64,000 nucleotides of DNA, from NCBI GenBank assembly GCA_020723485.1, contig DYIU01000003.1, positions 330,347-394,346 of the forward strand, read 5' to 3'. Below are positions 33,762 to 43,187 of the stretch, piece after piece. Position numbers and translations under genes: made by a program. Origin of the DNA: Acidimicrobium ferrooxidans (GTDB lineage: Bacteria > Actinomycetota > Geothermincolia > Fen-727 > Anoxymicrobiaceae). Numbering within the stretch: position 1 is the stretch's first letter; the number at the start of each line of letters is the position of its first letter. The notes beneath the pieces were generated by a model. That model ran no database searches and had not been told where the DNA came from. It saw nothing but the letters and a program-made list of their open reading frames with translations.

Positions 33762-35078
33762 ATGGGGGTTTCGAAGAAGCTTGCGGCACTGGTACTGGCA
33801 CTTACACTTCTATCTCTGACAATGCTCGCGTCCTCGTGCGGGCAGGGGCAGGCGCCCGGGGTGAGCACCTTCCAGTTCGTCACCGGGACTGAGGCCTACC
33901 CCGCGCCGGGCATGCGGATGCCCGCGAAGGCGGAGCGCTTCAGCGACCCGGATTTCACGACCACGCTGCAGCGCATAACCGAGAAGGATGACGGCTATTC
34001 GGGCCCGGGTATCCAGAACGAGTACTCGAAGATGGACCCGGCGAACTGTGACGGGACGCTGCTCATGCTGCGGGGTAACGACGCCGCCTACTACCAGTAC
34101 GACCCCGAGGACTGCGCGATGCTGCGCAAGGTGTCCGCCTTCGACGAGTGCGACTTCTGCGAGCCGGAGCCTAGGTGGGACGACGCCGACCCGCAGGTGT
34201 TCTACTGGGTCTGCAATTCCGAGCTCCGCAGCTACAACACCGGCTCGAAGAAGTCCGCCGTCATACACGATTTCAAGAATGACTTCCCCGATGCCGCATA
34301 TGTCTGCACAAAGGGAGAAGGTGACGCGTCGCTCGACAGGCGCTACTGGTGCTTCATGGTGCAGGACGCGGACGACGAGATGATGGCGGTCGCGTGCTAC
34401 GACATGAGCGAGGACCGCGTGGTCGGGACGAAGTCAGGCGGGTTCCCCGACAGCCTCAACTGGGTCGGCATGAGCATGTCGGGCGAGTTCTGCATCGTCG
34501 GCTACGAGGACGTGGCGATGTACACCCAGGTCTTCTCGAGGGACTTCTCCGAGACGGTGGAGCTGCCGGACGGGTCGGCCGGCCACGGCGATGCCGCGCT
34601 GGCCGCCGACGGGCGCGACCTCTACGTCTACCAGAACGTGCGGAACGATTACATCTGCCAGGCCGACATGGCGACCGGGGCCGAGACCGAACTCCTGCAC
34701 ATACCCTTCGACGTAAACTCCGACATCGGGCTCCACGTCTCGGGCAACTGCGCGGACACCCCCGGGTGGGCCCTGGTCTCGACCTACGGCGCCGAGAACC
34801 CGCCCCCCGGCGAGGGCCACTCCTGGATGGACAACCAGCTGTTCATGGTGGAGCTCACGAGCGAACCCAGGGTCTGGAGGGTGGCCCACACCTTCTCGTA
34901 CACCTCTCGGGATTACGAGGGGGAGAAGAACTACTTCGCGGAGTCCTTCGCCGCGGTGGACACCGCCGGAACGCGCGTGTTCTGGGGGTCCAACTGGGGC
35001 GATTTCAGCCAGGAGTACTCTGACGCCTACCAGGCGCTGCTGCCGGAGAACTGGCCTGACCGCATGCCGCAGCAGTGA
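33762..35078 (+). CDS. Secreted lipoprotein with beta-propeller-like repeats
   Basis: 438 residues from the ATG at 33762 (MGVSKKLAALVLALTLLSL), with GGGGGTG upstream; an ATG at 33714 would add 16 residues. The lipobox LASSC predicts a lipid-anchored exterior protein. The mature part has repeated strands of the form GTLLMLRGNDAAYYQYDPED, FYWVCNSELRSYNTGSKKS and WCFMVQDADDEMMAVACYDM, which look like propeller blades of the oligogalacturonide-lyase/WD40-like type. No catalytic histidine pair is obvious. It lacks the four-module tail of the neighbours, so it may be a separate ligand-binding lipoprotein. Confidence 0.68.
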   Translation: MGVSKKLAALVLALTLLSLTMLASSCGQGQAPGVSTFQFVTGTEAYPAPGMRMPAKAERFSDPDFTTTLQRITEKDDGYSGPGIQNEYSKMDPANCDGTLLMLRGNDAAYYQYDPEDCAMLRKVSAFDECDFCEPEPRWDDADPQVFYWVCNSELRSYNTGSKKSAVIHDFKNDFPDAAYVCTKGEGDASLDRRYWCFMVQDADDEMMAVACYDMSEDRVVGTKSGGFPDSLNWVGMSMSGEFCIVGYEDVAMYTQVFSRDFSETVELPDGSAGHGDAALAADGRDLYVYQNVRNDYICQADMATGAETELLHIPFDVNSDIGLHVSGNCADTPGWALVSTYGAENPPPGEGHSWMDNQLFMVELTSEPRVWRVAHTFSYTSRDYEGEKNYFAESFAAVDTAGTRVFWGSNWGDFSQEYSDAYQALLPENWPDRMPQQ

Positions 35079-35137
35079 GTCCAGAGATTGACTCGGAGTA
35101 TTTCGGTCAGGGTTGGTGTGGCGGTTCCGGCGTCAGC

Positions 35138-35689
35138 CTAGTTGATGGACTTCTCTTCCTCCCAGTGGAGCGCGTCGTGGCACTTGAGGCAGAGGACCTC
35201 GCATTTCTCGATCTCCTTGAGGGCGGCGCTTCTCGTGCCGCACTGCGCGATGTTGATCTCCTTCTCGGAGGGGTCTTTGTGGTGGAACTCCAGGCAGACC
35301 GGGTCGTCCTCTTCGCACTTCACGCATCCACGCTCGCGCTTGTAGTTCCCCAGCCACGCCCTGAAGCCGCGCGCCTCCCGCTCGGGGCGCTCGAACTCCT
35401 TGGCGAAGCAGTTGCTGCAGTAGCACTCGCAACGCCGCAGCATCTCGAACGCGTAGTCCCCGTCGCGCCAGTTGCGCCTCGCGTAGGTGATGGATATCTT
35501 GTTTTTCGTGGCGGGGTCATAGAACAGCAGGCACGCGGGGTGGCTTTCCCCGCACACCCGGCATTCCGACCCGTGCTTGTAGAGGTTGAAGGCGCGCACG
35601 ATGTCCCTGGTGCGCCCCGGCAGGCTCCTATCGTAACCGCTGTGTAGACTGATAATACCGTCCTCCCACTTTAACGTAACGTGCTTCAA
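35138..35689 (-). CDS. HNH-like zinc-binding protein
   Basis: 183 residues, apparently from a TTG at 35689, for which no ribosome site is seen, so the start is uncertain. Three cysteine pairs occur: ECRVCGESHPAC, CECYCSNC and GCVKCEEDDPVC. The last begins an HNH-like unit: CLEFHHKDPSEKE (the His-His-x-Asp pattern of HNH nucleases), then CEVLCLKCHDALHW. HNH proteins of this type cut DNA in mobile or defence settings or act as zinc scaffolds. It is an isolated gene between exported-protein genes. Confidence 0.72.
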   Translation of the reverse strand: MKHVTLKWEDGIISLHSGYDRSLPGRTRDIVRAFNLYKHGSECRVCGESHPACLLFYDPATKNKISITYARRNWRDGDYAFEMLRRCECYCSNCFAKEFERPEREARGFRAWLGNYKRERGCVKCEEDDPVCLEFHHKDPSEKEINIAQCGTRSAALKEIEKCEVLCLKCHDALHWEEEKSIN

Positions 35690-35871
35690 CAGACTTGTTC
35701 ATGATCAGGAAAGGCCGTCCTGAAGAAAAACTTGAGGAATTCTCGAGCTTCACTAAGCATGCGGCTGTATATGTTACCTGTTCAACCGGCATAATTCAAA
35801 CGCGGCTTTCAGGCACGCAGCCTGAAGGATGGTAAAATCTTCCTGTCGGGAGCTCGCGGGGAAACAGGATT

Positions 35872-36900
35872 ATGCGAAACAGGAACCAAAACATCATATG
35901 GGTCGCACTCGCCGCTCTGGTCGTGCTGCTCCTCGCGCCCGGCGCGTTTCCATCCCTGGTGGCGTCAGCCGCTCCTCCGGCCGGCGAGACCGCGCGCCTG
36001 ATAAACGAGATCGATTCGATCAACACGAAGCTCGCAGAGATAGACAGGGATTACGGGGCGCTCATCGCGAGCCTCGACCAGTTCAATTCACAGGCCGAGG
36101 AAGCCTCGGTTCTCCACAGGCAGGCAGAGAAGGACCTCGAGGCTAAAAAGCAGCGGCTCAACCGCAGGCTGGTCGCGCTCTACAAGTCGGGCAAGGGTGA
36201 CTGGTTCACGAGCCTTCTCTACTCGCGCAACGTGCTGGACTTCCTCGACAGGGTCGACCTGGCCGGGCGCGTGGCCAGGGTTGACGCGGAAGCGTTTACC
36301 GCAGTGAGGGCGGCCGAGCAGACGGTGCGCGCGCAGGAGTACTCGATAGTCAACAAGCGGAGGACGCTCAACTCGCAGTGCAGCTGGGCCATCCAGCAGC
36401 AGGGCGCCCTCAGGAGGCAGCTCGACCAGTGCATGAAGAAGCTCGCCTCGACCGACCCCGTCCTCGCGAGGGTGATGGCCCAGCCGCAGACCGACCTCTC
36501 CCGCAGGATAAACGCCTATTTCGCGAAGAGGCGCAGCCCGCTCACGGGCTACGGCATCGTGTTCGTCCAGGCCGAGCGGAGGACCGGGGTCAGCGCCAGG
36601 CTCCTGGTGGGGCTGACCGCGGCCGAGAGTTCGTGCGCCACCGCCGGACTGTACTCAAGGACGAACCACAACGCCTGGGGGATGAAGGGTCCCCAGCCTC
36701 GCATAGCCGGAGGCATCCCGGCGAAGTACGGGTTCTGCACCTGGCCCGACTGGGAGACCGCCATCCAGCAGGCCGCGGATTTCATAATCCATTACTGGGG
36801 TCCGGCCCAGACCGCCAGGCAGCTGCGGGGCTACTGCGAGACCGGGGGCCCGGGCTCACCCTGGGAGAACAGGGTGGAGACCTCTAGGACCGCGATCTGA
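35872..36900 (+). CDS. Secreted coiled-coil protein with glucosaminidase/lysozyme-like domain
   Basis: 342 residues with a signal peptide (about 1-34, ending VASAAPPAG). Residues about 40-200 form a long coiled coil (INEIDSINTKLAEIDRDYGAL, LHRQAEKDLEAKKQRLNRRL) of the kind found in PcsB/EnvC-like division and peptidoglycan-hydrolase regulators. Residues 220-320 look like a lysozyme-fold unit: GYGIVFVQAERRTGVSARLL, LTAAESSCATAGLYSRTNHN, AWGMKGP, with the probable catalytic glutamate in AAES. It probably binds or cuts the cell wall. ACAGGA lies close before the ATG. It precedes a module-array gene by 70 bases on the same strand. Confidence 0.75.
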   Translation: MRNRNQNIIWVALAALVVLLLAPGAFPSLVASAAPPAGETARLINEIDSINTKLAEIDRDYGALIASLDQFNSQAEEASVLHRQAEKDLEAKKQRLNRRLVALYKSGKGDWFTSLLYSRNVLDFLDRVDLAGRVARVDAEAFTAVRAAEQTVRAQEYSIVNKRRTLNSQCSWAIQQQGALRRQLDQCMKKLASTDPVLARVMAQPQTDLSRRINAYFAKRRSPLTGYGIVFVQAERRTGVSARLLVGLTAAESSCATAGLYSRTNHNAWGMKGPQPRIAGGIPAKYGFCTWPDWETAIQQAADFIIHYWGPAQTARQLRGYCETGGPGSPWENRVETSRTAI

Positions 36901-36970
36901 CCACCAGCGGGCTTGAGCCGATAATGCCGATGAAATACCATGGTGGACGGCTCTAATCAAAGGAGGAGAC

Positions 36971-39379
36971 ATGCGCGCTTCCAGACACTTACCCCGGTCG
37001 ATCATCACTCTCGCGGCCCTTTTCGCCCTGGTGCTCGCGGGCCTGGCCCTGGCCCCGGCCGCAGCGGGCGCGGCGGAGCCGTGGGAGTGGACACAGATCA
37101 ACGAAGACGGTTTCGGGGGCGCGGCCCCGCTGACCAACGAGCAGGTCGCCGCCCTGTGCGAGTTCAACGGGCAGCTCTACGCAAGCACCCGCAACAACGA
37201 GCTGGGCGCCGAGGTCTGGCGCTACGACGGGGGGACCGCCTGGACACAGGTCAACCAGAGCGGCTTCGGCAACCCGGCGAACAGGGGCACCGACGACCTC
37301 ATCGTCTACAACGGCAAGCTGTACGTCGGCGTCTGGAACGACAGCGGCTGCTGGGTGAACTCATACGACGGCAGCACCTGGACGCCGGCCAGCACGCCGA
37401 ACTTCGGCGACGCCGGCAACACCTACTCCTCCGCGGCTGACTTCATCATCTTCAACGGCAGCCTGTACTGCGCGGCCGGGCTTTATGATTCCAACGTCTA
37501 CCGCTACGACGGCGGAACAACCTGGACGAAGGTCACGGCCAACGACTTCGGCAACGCCAATAACGAACGCTCGAGATGCCTTGCCGTTCACAACGGCGTC
37601 CTATACGCGGGCATCTACAACGATACCGATGGAGGAGAGGTCTGGGCGTGGACCGGCAGCGGCAACTGGACCCAGGTTGGCAGCGCCGGGCTGGACGATG
37701 TCAACAACATCGAGATACGCAGCCTCTTTTCCTACAACGGTTCCCTCTATGGCGGAACGGCGACCCCCGATTCTCACACGTGCGGGGTCTACCGCTACGG
37801 AGGCGGCTCGACCTGGAGCAGGGTAAGCCCGCCGGAGCTGGCAGCGGATGTGGTCCGCTCCATGACAGACTACCAGGGGCTCCTGACAGTCGGCGTGAGC
37901 AACGATGGCACGGGCGCCAGCGTCTGGGCGTTTGACGGCACGACCTGGAACCAGGTGAGTCCAACCGGGTTCTCCGGACAGCAGGTAGATTCCGTCCAGT
38001 GCCTGACCGCCTTCGACGGCCGGCTCTGCGCCGGCACCGGTAAGTGGGGCGCGACGCCCGGCCAGGTATGGGCCGGCCAGCCGCCCGCGAGCTCCTGGTA
38101 CCTAGCGGAAGGCACCACAACCTGGGGCTTCGAAACCTACATCACGATCGAGAACCCCAACGACCAGGAGCTCACCGCGCGTGTCACATACATGGACGCG
38201 AACCCCGAGGCGGGCGCGGGGAGGGTACTGCCGAGCCGGGATGTCACCCTGCCACCACTCTCGCAGACCACGGTCGATCCCAGGTGGGACCTGGGGGACT
38301 TCGACTTCTGCACCAGGGTGGATTGCCTGGAGGGTGAGCAGATAGCGGTGGACCGCACGATGGTCTGGACTGGCGAGGGGGCCGCGAGCCCCGAGGCACA
38401 TAACTCCATCGGGGTCACCGAGTCCTCGAACTCCTGGTACATGCCGGAGGGGAGCTCGAACCACGGCTTCGAGACCTGGACCACGGTGCAGAACCCGAAC
38501 GGCGTTGAAGCCGCCCTCACGATCACCTACATGACCGAGGGATTCGGGGAGAAAAAGGTGAACAAGCAGCTCCCCGCCTACTCGAGGGGCACCTACTCCA
38601 TGGGCGAGGACATAGGCTCCTTCGACGCCTCCATCCAGGTCGACTCCGACCTGCCGGTGATTGCGGAGAGAAGCGTTTACCGCAACAACCGCAGGGAGGG
38701 CTCCTGCTCGATAGGAGCCACCGTCCCCGCGACCGACTTCTTCCTGTCCGAGGGGAGCACCGCCTGGGGTTTCACCACCTACGTCTGCGTGCAGAACCCG
38801 AACAACTCCGAGGCTGAGGTGACCATCACTTACATGACACCTGACGGTGCTCTTCCGCAGGACCCGTTCACCATGCCGGCCAACTCCCGCAGGACAGTGA
38901 AGGTGAACGATGAGGCCGGGATGTGGCCCACCGACTTGTCCACCATGGTACACGCGGACAAGCCCATAGTGGCGGAGCGGGCCATGTACTGGAACAACGG
39001 GACCGGCGAGGCATGCCACGACTCCGTCGGGCTCGATGCGGCCCATATGAGCTTCATGCTGCCGGACGGCCAGACCTCGGGCGGCTTCGAGACCTACACC
39101 TGCGTGCAGAACCCGAACCCCTCCTCTGTGACCGTGCGGGTGACCTACCTCCTTGCAGGCGGCGGGACCCCGGTGAGCTTCACCGACGAGATACCGAAGG
39201 ACTCCCGCAGGACCTACAACATGGCCGACAAGGGCGTTACCGGAAGGGCCTCGATTCTGGTCGAGTCCCTGGACGGCGCGCGCCCCATCATGGCCGAGCG
39301 GGCCATGTACTGGAACTCGAAGGGCGCCGGGACCTCCACGATCGGGGGGTTCGCGGACTCCGCAACCGCGCCGATCTGA
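36971..39379 (+). CDS. Secreted seven-bladed kelch-like propeller with four C-terminal AEG modules
   Basis: 802 residues with AAGGAGGAG before the ATG and a signal peptide (about 1-36). Seven blades follow, each pairing an LYxGxxN-type strand with a VWRYDGxTWTQV-type strand, a kelch-like layout. Modules start at residue 376 (WYLAEGTTTWGF), 489 (WYMPEGSSNHGF), 590 (FFLSEGSTAWGF) and 695 (FMLPDGQTSGGF), nearly the same numbers as in the protein at 19722 although the propellers differ in type. Module ends carry VDRTMVWTGEG, ERSVYRNNRREG, ERAMYWNNGTGEA and ERAMYWNSKGAG in that order. A terminator hairpin follows the stop. No anchor is visible. Confidence 0.8.
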   Translation: MRASRHLPRSIITLAALFALVLAGLALAPAAAGAAEPWEWTQINEDGFGGAAPLTNEQVAALCEFNGQLYASTRNNELGAEVWRYDGGTAWTQVNQSGFGNPANRGTDDLIVYNGKLYVGVWNDSGCWVNSYDGSTWTPASTPNFGDAGNTYSSAADFIIFNGSLYCAAGLYDSNVYRYDGGTTWTKVTANDFGNANNERSRCLAVHNGVLYAGIYNDTDGGEVWAWTGSGNWTQVGSAGLDDVNNIEIRSLFSYNGSLYGGTATPDSHTCGVYRYGGGSTWSRVSPPELAADVVRSMTDYQGLLTVGVSNDGTGASVWAFDGTTWNQVSPTGFSGQQVDSVQCLTAFDGRLCAGTGKWGATPGQVWAGQPPASSWYLAEGTTTWGFETYITIENPNDQELTARVTYMDANPEAGAGRVLPSRDVTLPPLSQTTVDPRWDLGDFDFCTRVDCLEGEQIAVDRTMVWTGEGAASPEAHNSIGVTESSNSWYMPEGSSNHGFETWTTVQNPNGVEAALTITYMTEGFGEKKVNKQLPAYSRGTYSMGEDIGSFDASIQVDSDLPVIAERSVYRNNRREGSCSIGATVPATDFFLSEGSTAWGFTTYVCVQNPNNSEAEVTITYMTPDGALPQDPFTMPANSRRTVKVNDEAGMWPTDLSTMVHADKPIVAERAMYWNNGTGEACHDSVGLDAAHMSFMLPDGQTSGGFETYTCVQNPNPSSVTVRVTYLLAGGGTPVSFTDEIPKDSRRTYNMADKGVTGRASILVESLDGARPIMAERAMYWNSKGAGTSTIGGFADSATAPI

Positions 39380-39400
39380 ACTCGGAACAGACTGAAGACT

Positions 39401-39436
39401 GAGGGGCGGCCGCCCAGGCCGCCTCTCTTCTTTCTG
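39401..39436 (+). terminator. Rho-independent terminator
   Basis: Stem GAGGGGCGGCC (39401-39411), loop GCCCA, and GGCCGCCTCTC (39417-39427) pair over 11 positions with one G-U, followed by TTCTTTCTG. It lies 22 bases after the stop of the kelch-like gene. Confidence 0.7.
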
Positions 39437-39457
39437 TCGTGCTCCGACCGCTCTGAA

Positions 39458-39490
39458 AATGCAACAAAACGACCTGACCCCATTTTTGCA
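39458..39490. repeat. Short dispersed repeat with TGACCTGACCCC-like core (copy B)
   Basis: AATGCAACAAAACGACCTG at the start and ACCCCATTTTTGCA at the end, closely matching the copies at 56218 and 62735. It lies in a 277-base intergenic gap between two exported-protein genes; nothing else is seen there apart from the terminator. Confidence 0.65.
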
Positions 39491-39656
39491 GAGCGCGGCC
39501 GGCGGAGCCGGTACCCGTTGTGGGTCGTTGCCTCCCCTGGAGCTTCGTTCGTTACCTCGACGTTGACAGTCATGTCATTCTAGTCTAGAGTCTGGCGTGG
39601 CAACGGGTGCGCCGCGCGAATTCCACCTTTTCGTGTGGTGACATGGAGTGGTTTGC

Positions 39657-42600
39657 TTGGGTAAACAATCATTTCGTCTCTTCTTGCGCATTGGCTGTCT
39701 TGGCGTTGCGTGCTTTGCCGTGATGCTGTTCTGCGTGACGCCGGTTGGCGTCTCGAGCGCCGAGACCGAACCTTACGGCCAGGAGTTTGTGCGCAATTAC
39801 GTCTCCAGCGTGGACGGGGTAAGCCTCCCCTGCTCCATCTATATCCCCCCCTACGGAATCAACCGGAACATGCCGGTATGGATCGACCTGCACGCGCTCA
39901 ACGGCCCCGGCGGCATCCGGTTCGACTGGAAGGAATGGTGCAGGCTCCGGGGCTGGATGCTCATCTCGCCCTGGGGGAGGAACTACAGGGGCGTCTGGGC
40001 CGATGGGATCGAGCCGGCCGGGACCACCCCTGAACCGAGTATCTTCGAAGACTTCTCCGGGGGTGCCGCCGGCTGGATGGAGCTCACCGGCGCGTGGGGC
40101 TGGGACTCCGGCGACCGGAGCTTCGAGCAGGCCGACACCTCCGACTCGTGGAAGTCCGCGGTAAAAGACGGCTCGAGCGGCGCCGACTACGCCGTCAGCG
40201 TCGACATCCAGGAGACGGGGGCCTCCGGCGACGACATCAGCGCCGCCGGGCTGGTGTTCCGGCGCCAGCCGAACGGGGACTGCTACCAGGTCGACATAGC
40301 CAGCTCATCAGTGCAGAAGCTTCTGCGGCTCTACAGGTTCCAGGGTGGCACGTGGACCCCGCTCGCCATCGAAGACCTGGGCTCCTTCGACATCCGCCAG
40401 AAGCACAACCTGATGGTGAGTGTGTCCGGCAACAACATCGACGTCCGGCTGGACGGCGGCATACGCGTGCTCGACAAGTCCTACACCTACCACCAGGACA
40501 CGTCCGAGTATCCTGACCGCCAGGACGAAGCGTTCAGCTCCGGCGCGGTCGGCCTGGTGAGTTACGGGGGGAGCCACCGGTTCGACAACTTCCGGGTACA
40601 GAACGACTTTCTCTACGGGGAGAAGGACGTCCTGGACACCGTCGAGCAGTTCATGGAGGATTTCAGCGACGACCAGAACTACCGCGCGGACCCCACCAGG
40701 GTGTACCTGTCCGGCTTCTCCATAGGAGGCACGGGAGCCTGGAACATCGGCTTGCATTACCCGGACATGTTCACCGCGGTCCACCCCTCCACGGGCACGA
40801 CGGACATGTACGAGGAGTACAGTTGGATGGACGGGCAGCGCCACGACAGGACGTTCGACCCTGAAGGCGCGCCGCCCCGCTACTACGCGGAGCAGGATTT
40901 CCTCTACAACGAGAGCACGGAGGCCCTTCTCGGGGGCGAACCGGGAAGCGCCGTAGACCAGAACAGCAGGATGCACGAGTTCAGCGCCCGCTACATCATC
41001 GAGAACAGCCTGAACACGCCTTACCGGATAGAGCACACGAAGTACGACACCATAGCGCCCAATACCACCGAACCGATGTGGGTCTGGTTGAACTCGATGG
41101 AAGGTCTCATCAACTCTACCCGGGACGCCAGGGCGGATTACGCCCACAGCCAGTACATCTGGGACCGGTGGAAAGACGTCCCGGGCCTGACCAACTGCGT
41201 CCAGGAGACCGCGCTCTACGGAGAGGACGGGACGCCGCCCGCGGACCCGGAGGTGGTCTGGGACGAGGCGAGGTACGACCAGCAGTACTGGGGAGGCGGT
41301 CACGGCTCCTGTTACTACGACTGGCTCATGGTGCACAGGCACATAGCCTTCATCGACAGGGCCTTCAGCCAGTATGGCGCCCTCCACGACGACCCGGACG
41401 AGGTCGCCTACAAGACCTATGACGACCTGCGCAACAGGGCCTGGTGGCTCACCGTCGGCATCGCGGACCCGGACAGGGACAGCCCGGGGCTGGCACGCGT
41501 GAAGCGGGACAGGGCGAACAACGCGGTGCAGGTCCACGTCAAGAACGTCAGGACCACGATACTCGACCTGGCCAGGATGGGGATGTCACTTGATCCCGGC
41601 CGGAGCCTGAGGATAACCGTCGACAACGCAACCGTTGAGTCCGAACCGCTGAGCGACACCTCGAAAGCCACCGATTTGAGGCTTGCCGGCGAGTGGGACA
41701 CCGCGGCGGTATATCCCGTAAGAGTGAACGGCGCGGCGGTAGCGCCCGTCGTGACTCCCGGGTCCATGACCATCCCCGGGGTGCGGTCCGAGCCTCCCTC
41801 CGAGGTGCTCGTCGACCTGCCCCAGACCCAGGGCAACATGCTTGCGAACGCCGGGTTCGAGCAGGGAGCGGACAGCTGGGAGACCTCGGTCACGGGAGGA
41901 GGCCATGCGGTCTTCGAGGAGAACATCCTGAAGGCCTTTGCGCATACCGGTGCGGGCTCCCTGCGCATAAAGGACGCGGCGGCGGCCGGCCCGCCGTACA
42001 CCGCTTCCTATACCTCCGAGCGGGTGCCGGTGGTCCCGGGACGCCAGTACACCCTGGGCGCCTTCGTGAAGACGAGGGCGCTCGCGGCACGGAACAGGGT
42101 CTTTGAAAACGGCAGATACAATACTGACGAGCAGCACAACTCGTGGGCCCGTGCAGGGCTGCTCTGGACGGACGCCGACGGCGCGGCCATTTCCGAGAGC
42201 GATTCGTCAGGCAGGACGAACACCTGTGACTGGGTCCCCCTCGAGGTCACGGCCGCGGCACCCCCGAACGCTGCGTACGCCCGGGTGGTGCTCAAGGCGG
42301 AGAGCCCGGATGCCGCGGGTTCGACCGGAAGCGCCTGGTTCGACGACGTCTCCCTGAGACGCGGGTACGGTGTGTCAGGGACGGTGCCTGCTCTGAGCGT
42401 CGTTTCCCCGGGCACGGCGACGAACAGCGGCCCGGTCAGTATCACACTGGATGGCTCCGGTTTCTCCAGCGGAGCAACCGCAAGGTTGCTCAAGGCCGGG
42501 GAGGCTCCCATAAACGGGGCGGTCGGGACGGTCACCGCGGACCGCATCACCTGCGTCTTCGACCTCACGGGCGCCCAGGTGGGCGACTGGGACGTGGAGG

Positions 42601-43061
42601 TCACCAATCCGAACGGCGAGCGGGCGGTCCTGCCGGGCAGGTTCCTTGTATATCCCCCGACCGGCCCGCTTTCGGTGACGGGCATCAGCCCGGGCTCAGG
42701 CACTGCCGGCAGCACGGTCCCGGTCACCTTATCCGGGACGGGATTCGTCCCGGGAGCCGCGGTGACGCTCGAGGCGAGCGGGGTGGCACCGGTCACGGCG
42801 AGCGATGTCAACTGCGATTCCGCTTCCAGCCTGACCTGTACCCTGAACCTCACCGGCGCCGCTGCGGGCGACTACGACGTCGTGGTGAAGAGCCCGGACG
42901 GTTTGACCTCGCGGAAGACCGGGGCTTTCAGGGTCAATGCGGCCGCTCCGGCATGCGGGACCGGCGGCGCGTCGGGCGTGCTGATGTTCGGCCTCGCCAT
43001 GGGATTCCTCGCCATCGCAGGACTGGGCAGCACAAAAGCGAGGGCCGGGAGCTCGCGATAA
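39657..43061 (+). CDS. Large secreted esterase-like protein with inserted sandwich domain, CBM, two IPT/TIG domains and C-terminal anchor
   Basis: 1134 residues from a TTG at 39657 with GGAG eight bases upstream; a GTG at 39648 is possible. After a signal peptide (about 1-35) an alpha/beta hydrolase begins (VSLPCSIYIPPYGI) and is interrupted at about 125-310 by a LamG/DUF1080-like jelly roll (FEDFSGGAAGWMELTGAWGW, ending SHRFDNFRVQN). The hydrolase resumes with its nucleophile at S355 (GFSIGGTGAW). A carbohydrate-binding-like domain (NMLANAGFEQGADSW) and two IPT/TIG domains (VSPGTATNSGPVSITLDGSG, ISPGSGTAGSTVPVTLSGTG) follow. The end has CGTGG, a hydrophobic span and a basic tail, a sortase-like layout. 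A polysaccharide or polyester esterase is likely. Confidence 0.72.
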   Translation: MGKQSFRLFLRIGCLGVACFAVMLFCVTPVGVSSAETEPYGQEFVRNYVSSVDGVSLPCSIYIPPYGINRNMPVWIDLHALNGPGGIRFDWKEWCRLRGWMLISPWGRNYRGVWADGIEPAGTTPEPSIFEDFSGGAAGWMELTGAWGWDSGDRSFEQADTSDSWKSAVKDGSSGADYAVSVDIQETGASGDDISAAGLVFRRQPNGDCYQVDIASSSVQKLLRLYRFQGGTWTPLAIEDLGSFDIRQKHNLMVSVSGNNIDVRLDGGIRVLDKSYTYHQDTSEYPDRQDEAFSSGAVGLVSYGGSHRFDNFRVQNDFLYGEKDVLDTVEQFMEDFSDDQNYRADPTRVYLSGFSIGGTGAWNIGLHYPDMFTAVHPSTGTTDMYEEYSWMDGQRHDRTFDPEGAPPRYYAEQDFLYNESTEALLGGEPGSAVDQNSRMHEFSARYIIENSLNTPYRIEHTKYDTIAPNTTEPMWVWLNSMEGLINSTRDARADYAHSQYIWDRWKDVPGLTNCVQETALYGEDGTPPADPEVVWDEARYDQQYWGGGHGSCYYDWLMVHRHIAFIDRAFSQYGALHDDPDEVAYKTYDDLRNRAWWLTVGIADPDRDSPGLARVKRDRANNAVQVHVKNVRTTILDLARMGMSLDPGRSLRITVDNATVESEPLSDTSKATDLRLAGEWDTAAVYPVRVNGAAVAPVVTPGSMTIPGVRSEPPSEVLVDLPQTQGNMLANAGFEQGADSWETSVTGGGHAVFEENILKAFAHTGAGSLRIKDAAAAGPPYTASYTSERVPVVPGRQYTLGAFVKTRALAARNRVFENGRYNTDEQHNSWARAGLLWTDADGAAISESDSSGRTNTCDWVPLEVTAAAPPNAAYARVVLKAESPDAAGSTGSAWFDDVSLRRGYGVSGTVPALSVVSPGTATNSGPVSITLDGSGFSSGATARLLKAGEAPINGAVGTVTADRITCVFDLTGAQVGDWDVEVTNPNGERAVLPGRFLVYPPTGPLSVTGISPGSGTAGSTVPVTLSGTGFVPGAAVTLEASGVAPVTASDVNCDSASSLTCTLNLTGAAAGDYDVVVKSPDGLTSRKTGAFRVNAAAPACGTGGASGVLMFGLAMGFLAIAGLGSTKARAGSSR

Positions 43062-43187
43062 GAGCGGCCCGGCCCACCAGGCACAACCACTGCGATACAA
43101 TTATTACCGATAGTCCCGCGCCCCATGTTAAATGGCACGGGTCGGCAAGAAGGCATGCTGCAGCCCGCGGAGAGCAAGGAGGGTGAG

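Noticed and set aside
40308..41537. Long minus-strand frame opposite the esterase gene
   Set aside because: The plus-strand frame carries hydrolase motifs, signal peptide and TIG domains; the antisense frame has none.
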